Part shown: positions 1-6,857 of the stretch, one piece after another
Numbering within the stretch: position 1 is the stretch's first letter
Layout of the letters: each line of letters begins with the position of its first letter
Source of the DNA: Stephanodiscus triporus
Taxonomy: Eukaryota; Bacillariophyta; Thalassiosirophyceae; Thalassiosirales; Thalassiosiraceae
Assembly: GCA_036939755.1 (NCBI GenBank)
Contig: JALLAZ010000503.1
Span: 1 to 14,948 of the forward strand
DNA: 14,948 nucleotides
Direction: 5' to 3'
The notes under the pieces: generated by a model
Told to the model about the DNA's origin: nothing
Database searches by the model: none
Seen by the model: only the letters and a program-made list of their open reading frames with translations
Program-made: the position numbers and the translations under genes

Positions 1-214
1 AATTTAGGTAAATTTCCTCTTTACAAACTTGCTAAACTCAAACTTGCAATCCCTACTTGTACGTACACGACGACAAGAAGAAGTACTCTAAAGATCAGAG
101 CCGGCGATGGCCAGACGGAAGAGGTGAGTCAGCAAAATCAGACGATTTATCAACGAAAGTAGACAACTTCCGCGGCGCAGCCCCTATCGGGTTGTAGCTT
201 ATTGAAATAATTCG
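1..214. other. Upstream spacer, no gene seen
   Basis: This AT-richer stretch precedes the first gene. I see no open frame of note, no tRNA and no clear core promoter element. It presumably holds the promoter and 5' leader of the plastid-protein gene starting at 215, but nothing in the sequence fixes a transcription start. Confidence 0.4.
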
Positions 215-2260
215 ATGCATTCACCGTCGTCGCCTCCGTCGTCGTCGACGATGCCGGCCCTCCCCCTCCTGGTCGTCGCAATAATCGCGGCGGCAGTAGG
301 AGCGGGGACGGATGCCTTCTCCTGCCCGTTCTCCCCCCCCTCCCACGTCGCGACCGGAACGACCCCCCCCATTCGCCCCCCCGCCACCCGCGCGTCGTCG
401 TCGTCGTCGTCGTCCCTCTCCCTCGCGTCACCCCCCTCGCGCCTCGTCGTCGTAGTCGACCGTCGTCAACAACAACAACAACAACAACGACGACGACGAC
501 GATTCGTCCGGGTCGGTCCCCTGCGCTCCTCCTCCTCCTCCTCCTCCTCCGACGAGGGTCCGAGACTATTTCTGCCGTACTACGAGCGCCTGATGGAGAA
601 CATCCCGCCGTCGAACGTCGTCGACGCCGTCGAGGAGGCGGACGGGAAACCCATCGCCGCGTCGGACCTGTCGGCGTCCGCGGGCATATCCCTCGCCTCC
701 GCGAGGAAGGAGCTGACGACGCTCGCGGCGCTGACCGGGGGGGACATCGCCGTCGGCGCCGACGGGGAATTGACGTACGCGTTCCCGAAAGACGCGCGTG
801 GCGCGATATCGAGGAACAGCGCGAAGTACAGGGCGATGAGGCTATGGAGCGACAAGGTCTACCCTCCCCTGCTATACGCGACGAAATTGGGATTCGGCGT
901 GGTGTTATTCGCGAGTTTGATCGCCATCTTCAGCACGATCTTCTTCGTCCTGTCGAGCGGTGGGGGGGGTAGTAGTAGCTCGGATCGGGAGGATGATCGG
1001 AGGGACGGACGACGCAGCATGGGCGGCGGGGGGGGCATGCCGCCGATGATGGGGGGATTCTGGGGACCGTCGCCCTTCGACTTCTTCTACTACCGGCCTT
1101 ACTACTCCGGGTATTACAATACCCCGTCGAACGGCGACGGACGACGACGGCGCGGTAGGGGATCATCGGACGAGATGGGATTCCTGGAATCCGTCTTCTC
1201 GTACGTGTTCGGGGACGGCAATCCCAACGGCGACGTGGAGGAGCGTCGATTGACGCTCGCGGCGTCCATGATACGCGAGAACGGGGGAGCGGTAACGGCC
1301 GAGCAGCTGGCGCCGTACTGCGACGATGCTCCCATGCCCCCGAGGGCGGATGGGGGCGGCAAACTCGGAGAGGAGAGGGCGTACGTGGACGAAAGCTTCG
1401 TGTTGCCGATAGTCACCCAGCTCGACGGCGAGCCGCGCGTCACAGACGAGGGGGACATAGTGTACGTCTTCCCGGAGCTGATGACGTCGGCGTCCGCGAC
1501 GGCCGTGGGAACGACGACGTCCGGCGCATCCTCGAAGGGGGGGACGTCGCGGACGACGAGGGAGTCGAGGATATTGCGCCGGGCGGGTCTCGACGAGGAT
1601 GCGCCCACGAGCATGATAGGGAGGCTGCTGAACGTGAACGGGATAAGCACCAGGGGGGCGTTGGAACGGGCGGATCTCGTTGACATGCTGGAACGGGCCC
1701 TACCGGACGAGAAGGATGACGAATTCGCGAACGACGACGTCGACGATCCGAGCATGTTGCTGGAAAGGGAGTTCAAGTTCAGTCTTGCCTCCTCATTCCA
1801 GACGGCGCTCGCAGGTCTGTTGGGCGTCGTCAACCTCGGTGGCGCGCTCTACCTCGGGAACCTCCTCGGCCAATACGCAACCTACGGCGTCCGACTCCCG
1901 TCGTACATGGGATTGGTCCAGCAATTCTTCCCGTTCTTGCTTGGGTATGCGGTGCTGTTCAACGCCGTGCCTCTGGGGAGGAATTTCTGGATAAAGAGTC
2001 AGAACGAGAAGATCCGACGTCGGAACGAGTCGCGCAGGTCCTGGAGGGCGGTGCTGGAAGGGAAGGCGGGCGGTGTGGGACGGAAGCTGTTGTCCGCGGC
2101 GCGCTTCGGGAAGCGGATGAGGCAGCTCGGGCCCGGCGGCGAGAGCGACATCGTGTTCGACACGAGCAAGGGGCTGGACGAGTTGGACAAGGTGAGGGAG
2201 AGGGAAGCGATGAAGGACTTCGACAAGGTTCTTGATGGAAAGGAGAGCTCATGGGAGTGA
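215..2260 (+). CDS. Plastid-targeted membrane protein, At5g03900-like, unknown function
   Basis: Single uninterrupted frame of 681 residues. The first ATG is at 215; a second at 251 would begin directly at the hydrophobic signal core (PALPLLVVAIIAAAVGAG), and either is possible. The core ends in DAF-SCPF, the A|F cleavage context of diatom plastid preproteins, followed by an S/P/R-rich low-complexity transit region with a Q7-R5 run and an S8 run. The mature part has a winged-helix-like segment (about 129-193) ending in LTYAFPK, a membrane segment (about 219-247), a Gly/Ser and aromatic-rich linker, the motif ESVFSYVFGDGNPN (about 324-338), a second winged-helix-like segment (342-422) ending in VYVFPEL, and two C-terminal hydrophobic segments (about 530-551 and 565-594). 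The motif order recalls the chloroplast protein At5g03900 of plants and cyanobacteria, loosely labelled iron-sulfur cluster biosynthesis family. That assignment is from memory. The function is unknown; I infer location in a plastid membrane. Confidence 0.8.
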   Translation: MHSPSSPPSSSTMPALPLLVVAIIAAAVGAGTDAFSCPFSPPSHVATGTTPPIRPPATRASSSSSSSLSLASPPSRLVVVVDRRQQQQQQQRRRRRFVRVGPLRSSSSSSSSDEGPRLFLPYYERLMENIPPSNVVDAVEEADGKPIAASDLSASAGISLASARKELTTLAALTGGDIAVGADGELTYAFPKDARGAISRNSAKYRAMRLWSDKVYPPLLYATKLGFGVVLFASLIAIFSTIFFVLSSGGGGSSSSDREDDRRDGRRSMGGGGGMPPMMGGFWGPSPFDFFYYRPYYSGYYNTPSNGDGRRRRGRGSSDEMGFLESVFSYVFGDGNPNGDVEERRLTLAASMIRENGGAVTAEQLAPYCDDAPMPPRADGGGKLGEERAYVDESFVLPIVTQLDGEPRVTDEGDIVYVFPELMTSASATAVGTTTSGASSKGGTSRTTRESRILRRAGLDEDAPTSMIGRLLNVNGISTRGALERADLVDMLERALPDEKDDEFANDDVDDPSMLLEREFKFSLASSFQTALAGLLGVVNLGGALYLGNLLGQYATYGVRLPSYMGLVQQFFPFLLGYAVLFNAVPLGRNFWIKSQNEKIRRRNESRRSWRAVLEGKAGGVGRKLLSAARFGKRMRQLGPGGESDIVFDTSKGLDELDKVREREAMKDFDKVLDGKESSWE

Positions 2261-2351
2261 GCGTGATTCCCACAAGCAGACTTGAAATTAGTGTTGGCTC
2301 GTTCCGCACACTTTATGGATACCTGACCATATCAATAATAAGTGAGAGCAT

Positions 2352-2407
2352 TTGTAAACAATCTCTGCAATAATATTATACTTTCTTTGATACAAAATTG
2401 TTTACAA
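2352..2407. repeat. Perfect 11-bp inverted repeat, 34-nt loop
   Basis: TTGTAAACAAT at 2352-2362 is the exact reverse complement of ATTGTTTACAA at 2397-2407. It lies about 90 bp after the stop codon of the plastid-protein gene, so it could fold in that mRNA's 3' end. It is AT-rich, and chance is a real alternative. Confidence 0.4.
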
Positions 2408-3028
2408 TCCTGTTAAGCTCTGAAACTCTTTTCGGTAACTATGCCATGAGCCGAAAAAATGGACACTGAGTCATATTAAATTGTCACCTAACAATGGCAT
2501 TTGGCCGAACGTGTGTGATTGGTCACAAAGAATAGTTCTTGGGTGTTCAAAACAGTGAAGTACTTAACAGTTGTTGAGGCTGCCACTCTTGTTTTGCCAT
2601 GTAACAAAAGATTATAGCACATATATTGAGCATTTCAACTCCAATTTACAACTCAGCTCAATGGCATGATGGTATCAATGTAAGGCTAGTGAGGTGTTTA
2701 ACAGCGTACCCCCATGGACTATATATTCATCCACTTATTTGTTTCATTCAGGCTTAATAAGCTGGTCAATACCTGCCCACTGTCAGCTAGTTGAAGATAT
2801 CATCATTCATTTTTAAAGGGGTTAACCTTGGACTCATTGTGAAGCATTTGAAATGAGTAGATATGTAGAGTTTTCCACAAGACCAGGGTCTTCTCTACCA
2901 TACACCATGCATGTGCTGTACATAATTTTCATGTGTGAATCTTGTGGTTGTGAATGCTTGTGAATAAATTATTGGGTAGTCTCACCTGAATTTTCTGATT
3001 TCATGAATTCTCACACTGTATATGTGCC

Positions 3029-3099
3029 ATCGTTGTCGCCGCTGATGCAGAGCATCAGCGGTACGACCATCACGACCAGCGAACACCACGGACAACGAT
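3029..3099. repeat. Nested inverted repeat: 10-bp hairpin inside 9-bp stem
   Basis: An outer pair, ATCGTTGTC (3029-3037) and GACAACGAT (3091-3099), is perfectly complementary. Right inside its 5' arm sits a perfect hairpin, CCGCTGATGC-AGA-GCATCAGCGG (3039-3061). The remaining single-stranded part, 3062-3090, contains ACGACC twice. The GC-rich block stands out in an AT-rich spacer. It could be a structured RNA, a cruciform, or the remains of a mobile element; I recognise no RNA family. Confidence 0.55.
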
Positions 3100-3206
3100 T
3101 TGTTGACGCGTCATGCCTTAGAGTAGATAAATAACATTAATAACAATAATTTTTTTTAGTTTTAATGACGTAGTCCTGTCACATATTATGTTTGTTGATT
3201 GTTGTA

Positions 3207-3700
3207 GTATGCTTCGGCGCCGGGAGTGGGGCCCCATGGCGGCCGTTGGACAACGGCGACTGTCATCATCGATCAATTTTTTTGTGCCTGCTGTTGTAGA
3301 AATTGCCTCCTACACTGCCTCTTACTCGTTCATTGACACCACCGCCGCCAAACATTATGCCGCAATGATGTATCTGCCCGTTCGACGCGGCACAACTACC
3401 AATTCGGCATGGAGGCCGCCAAGTCGATGGCTCCGATGCCGGCCATGATGCACTTCCTCACCTCATCGAGAGGGTATCGCCGATTTCTGGTATAATGCCC
3501 TATGTATTCCTATGTAGAACATAACCCACAACAAAAAAGGCAAATCGACTTGAATGGTCCATCGCGGCTGCCATGTCGCCCCACTAACGGCGCCGCCGCA
3601 TACAACAGTCACCCATAAGGTTGGCTGATTATCGTATGCGGCGGCGCCGGGAGTGAGGCACCATGGCGGCTGTGGGACGAAGGTGGCTATCATGGTTGGT
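3207..3700. repeat. Three diverged copies of a GC-rich repeat, one inverted
   Basis: Copy A (3207-3273, +) and copy C (3634-3700, +) share GTATGC, CGGCGCCGGGAGTG and CCATGGCGGC with scattered mismatches. Copy B is inverted (about 3603 down to 3555). Copies B and C form a foldback with a perfect 15-bp arm (3589-3603 against 3634-3648) that continues imperfectly for about 25 bp and has a 30-nt loop. Copies A and B together could equally be the terminal inverted repeats of a roughly 400-bp element. I see no clear target-site duplication. A tandem duplication of TTTAGCTAGC follows at 3711-3730. No protein-coding content is convincing. Confidence 0.55.
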
Positions 3701-3730
3701 GGGTGCATATTTTAGCTAGCTTTAGCTAGC

Positions 3731-4741
3731 ATTTACGTAGTAAAACAATGCTTTTTTTAGATTACGATGAGTACAAAAGTCATCAACACCCTCCATTCAA
3801 ATCGACGCATTGGAAAAACGAACGCTCCCCCCGCTAAGCGGTCAAAGGTTTCAACGAGTTAAAGCCTTTCCCCATAATATAGTTATCGAGGCTTAATTTT
3901 AAGAGCTCGACCATGGGTCAAAAAGTGATGGCAACCCAAAGCCTAATTAGGCGTTTTTAGCCTAAAAAGCCTAGTCGGCCGGGAACCCAATATGGTGGTG
4001 GCAGCGGCAAATGTAGTGGCAGAGGCAACAGCAACAGCAACAGTGGTGATGGTGGCGGCAACGGTGGGGGTGAAAAGACAACAATCAACTAGCGAAGGGA
4101 ATTTTGAAGGCGGATGGTGGACACGAGCATGACAGCGGGAAATGACGAACAACAAAAGTGCATGGTCGATGATAAGGGCAGTGACAAAGAGGGTGTAAGG
4201 GCAATGGCAATGATGATGAGGGTGGCGGGCAAGCGACGGTGATCATGGTGAAGAAGAGGACGAGCGCAACAAGGGCGATGGGGATGAGGGTGGTGGGCAA
4301 AAAAGAGGGCGGCGGCAACAGAGGAGACATGGCAAGGAACAACGATGGCGTCATCCCTGTTGTCATGCAGCAGGCCATCCTGTCCATCCTGGCCATCCTG
4401 TACTTTGCCTCCGCTAGCCTCAATGACGCGGGCGACAATGAGTCGACCGGAAGACAACTGGCTTACATGCTCTGCACGGATGATGCCGAAGACAACCAAA
4501 TGACGATGATGATGACAACAACATTGTCTTGTTGTCCTCTCATGTTGGGACGCCCTCTCATCCTCTTGTCTCTAGCCTCAACTGTCCTAAGCCCCCAGCC
4601 ACCATGGTGACCAGAAGGTTGGTTCTAGTTCTGAAACAGTCATGAATTTTCATGGGATTTATTTGCATAGCTATTAGGTACAAGTCTACGTACGTCAAAA
4701 AAATCAGACGGACGTTTCAAAACCCAAATTAAACTCGTAGG
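3731..4741. other. Spacer with purine-rich low-complexity stretch
   Basis: The first 200 bp are AT-rich and include the 12-bp palindrome GCCTAATTAGGC at 3941-3952. From about 3990 to 4350 the plus strand is strongly purine-biased, with GGTGG, GGCAAC and GATGATGA runs. Short frames exist on both strands here; the plus frame at about 4239-4610 has a coding-like middle (ILSILAILYFASASL) but no family I know. It may be a degraded gene fragment. I do not call a gene. Confidence 0.35.
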
Positions 4742-6306
4742 TGATTTTGTTGCCAATACACATACAAAATGACCAGGTTTTTATTTGCAGATTGTATTTG
4801 CAAAGTCAAAATCCACAAATACACATTTGGGTATCTGTGCCGCAAATAATTTATTTGCACACAAATACAATCCGCAGACGCTAAAATTCGCCAAAATTGC
4901 TCTCACACCCATCTTTTTTTACAGTACATTTCTACATGCGCAGTTCACGCCATCCAAACAGAGCCCAACAAAATACAGCCATCTCTCAATAATACCCCCT
5001 GCCCCCTGAGCCGCCAATGCCGACATATCTCCGCAACCGTCGGGTGGATTGCATTGAAATTTGAACCCATCGTTCAATAACAACCACCCCTCAATCACCT
5101 GTGCCATTGGTGCCGCTCCCTCTTCATCGCCGGGGTCGCTTTACTCCATCAACTCCAACAAATCATTGCAAGGTAAAAAAACATGGCACAGAAAAGCGTT
5201 CCGGCGTGCTTTTTTGTGTCTCGTTAAGAATGGCCCTATGCCTAGTATAATCCCCCCCCCACAAATAAATTAATGAACAAGAATTCTACACAGCAACAAA
5301 TACACTCCAAACCCCCCTCATTATCTGATAGAGCATAGAACAACCTCCTCATTGTTGTTATTTGCCCTCAAAGAAACCTCCATACCCTGGCAACTAGCAG
5401 GAGTAGATGACTGTTTGGAACTGACTGTAGCATCATTTTTGGACACACTGGAGAAGAATTGATTCAATAGGGCAACGATCATGGCCTTGTACTTTGCATC
5501 ACCATGGATTTCCATGTACATATCCACATTCTCCCTGAGCAACTTAACCTGCGCAACAACAACAATACTATTCACTGCAATGTTCTCTGTGTGAGACTTC
5601 ATACCCGAAATCTTTGCCTTCTTTATAGCATGGTCAACGCCACCATAGCATTCCTTCTCAGGGACATGTCGCTCAGACTTTTCCTTGGCTCTCGCTGCAG
5701 CAATTGCATTGCTCTTCTCCTGATGAGCATTCCTCCAAGACCTTCCAGGACCAAGTTTGGTTGGCTGCAACAAGATATCTTTGTTATACTTATGAATGAG
5801 GCATGCAAGCATGAACTTGCATGTCTCACTCATGAGCCACCATCCGACTGGGACGGCTGCCCAAACCGATTCTGGATCAGAATAGTCGACACCAAATTCA
5901 TTCGGAAATTGTTCTGTCCAGAGCTTCATGATGTAGGGCTTCTTCATATGACGGAGCTGAGTGCTACCGTTGGGGAGATTGGATGGGCAATTCACTCCCA
6001 GAAATTTAGAAGCAAATGTTTTGACCTGAGTCATTTTGTTCTCCATCTTACGCCACAATGTCTGACCAGTGAGCGTAACCTTTCCCCCTTGTAACCCCGC
6101 ATCATATTGTCTCGGCCGATCGCAATGCCAGCTCAAAATGCCACTAGATATGCTAGACACAGTTGCGCGGGAAGATGTTACTAGGACAATCTTTTTGTAT
6201 TTGTGCTTTGCAAATACACGCCTACAAGAAAAAATGCAAAAGATGCCATCTGAATGAAACTGTTCTGGAATGTTCTTTTGCAAATATGATTGGTCTAACA
6301 AAATCA
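4742..6306. mobile_element. Possible DNA transposon bounded by nested inverted repeats
   Basis: TGATTTTGTT (4742-4751), followed by CCAAT, is mirrored by ATTGG then AACAAAATCA (6297-6306). Further in, TGTATTTGCAAAG (4793-4805) is mirrored exactly by CTTTGCAAATACA (6206-6218). The two pairs are nested in the correct order around an unrecognised minus-strand coding region. ATTTGCA-type words recur at both ends. Against this call: the repeats are short and AT-rich, no target-site duplication is visible, and the right-hand repeats overlap sequence that may itself be coding. Confidence 0.25.
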
Positions 6307-6307
6307 T
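5321..6307 (-). CDS. Hypothetical protein, possibly transposon-associated
   Basis: Open frame of 328 codons if begun at the ATG at 6307, but the first 30 or so residues do not look convincing and the true start may lie in another frame (see 6222-6401) or at an internal Met. The body is coding-like, with aromatic-rich motifs such as TLTGQTLWRKMENKM and VWAAVPVGWWLMSETCKFM. A basic stretch (ARAKEKSERHVPEKECYGG) is followed by KKAKISGM and a helical Lys/Glu-rich tail. A basic KKAK patch followed by a helical tail recalls the NAM-associated C-terminal region of Harbinger-type second proteins, but this is a weak analogy from memory. I do not recognise the family. The flanking inverted repeats support, but do not prove, a mobile-element origin. 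Confidence 0.55.
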   Translation of the reverse strand: MILLDQSYLQKNIPEQFHSDGIFCIFSCRRVFAKHKYKKIVLVTSSRATVSSISSGILSWHCDRPRQYDAGLQGGKVTLTGQTLWRKMENKMTQVKTFASKFLGVNCPSNLPNGSTQLRHMKKPYIMKLWTEQFPNEFGVDYSDPESVWAAVPVGWWLMSETCKFMLACLIHKYNKDILLQPTKLGPGRSWRNAHQEKSNAIAAARAKEKSERHVPEKECYGGVDHAIKKAKISGMKSHTENIAVNSIVVVAQVKLLRENVDMYMEIHGDAKYKAMIVALLNQFFSSVSKNDATVSSKQSSTPASCQGMEVSLRANNNNEEVVLCSIR

Positions 6308-6401
6308 GGCCTAACTGTTGCTGAGAAGTGTCAGCTGCTGTAGCACCTCCGAGGTTGTTTGTTGATGTTGAAGAGACTGTCGAACTGGACAGGGAGGTCA
6401 T
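6222..6401 (-). CDS. Possible 5' coding part of the minus-strand hypothetical gene
   Basis: A 59-codon frame starts at an ATG (6401-6399) preceded by a run of A, a favourable start context, and ends at TAG (6224-6222). It is S/T/Q-rich at first (MTSLSSSTVSSTSTNN) and then reads HDFVRPIIFAKEHSRTVSF. It overlaps the upstream end of the 328-codon frame in a different frame. Its stop lies in TTTTTTCTTGTAG, which resembles a 3' splice site for the downstream frame, but I found no donor with the matching phase. A frameshift, a non-canonical donor or a decayed gene are alternatives. Confidence 0.3.
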   Translation of the reverse strand: MTSLSSSTVSSTSTNNLGGATAADTSQQQLGHDFVRPIIFAKEHSRTVSFRWHLLHFFL

Positions 6402-6547
6402 TTTTTTTTAGCTTTCAGCTGGGACTGGAGTTTTGAACTCCGTTGTCTCAACCCATGAAGGAATACTAAGATACCAGGGGATGAATTGCGGTGCGTTTAA
6501 AGGACATTTTTTTCTTCCAACTCGCGGGAAACACAAAAGTAAAAACA

Positions 6548-6824
6548 ATGGCCTACCATCACCACCCCGCGACCCACCCGGCCGTCGGCGGCGGCGACAC
6601 CGACGCCGCGTCCGCTTCCGCTGCCTCGTCCTCCCTCGAGGACGAGACGAAGGGGGCCGCGACGTCGTCCTCCCGAACCCCGCTTCCCCCCCCCATCGAC
6701 GACGAAGACGGCCGGAGCCCGACGATCGCCTCCGCCAATGACGAGACGGTCGACCCAGTCGTCGACGACGACCCAGCGCTCGATTCGCCGTCGAAGCGCC
6801 CTCGCGTCTCGGGAGCGATTGACG

Positions 6825-6857
<33 letters not shown>

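Larger units (their letters stand above)
2261..3180. other. AT-rich spacer without recognisable gene
   Basis: It follows the stop of the plastid-protein gene and should include its 3' untranslated region. I find no long frame, no tRNA and no homology I recognise. The only structures I can support are an 11-bp inverted repeat near the start and a compact hairpin-in-stem near 3029-3099, both listed separately. Confidence 0.5.

Noticed and set aside
1114..1833. Minus-strand open frame of 239 codons inside the first gene
   Set aside because: It lies wholly opposite a convincing plus-strand coding region and has no recognisable motif; it is a shadow frame.
3188..3448. Plus-strand 86-codon frame as a gene
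   Set aside because: The translation lacks any family feature, lies in the foldback-repeat region, and has no supported start or splice context.
3350..3490. Non-LTR reverse transcriptase fragment (QLPIRHGG)
   Set aside because: Only one short motif-like string; no catalytic YADD or other RT motif is nearby.
4085..4610. Overlapping frames on both strands in the purine-rich spacer
   Set aside because: Purine bias and triplet runs keep several frames open at once. No motif or clear start chooses between them, so no gene was called.
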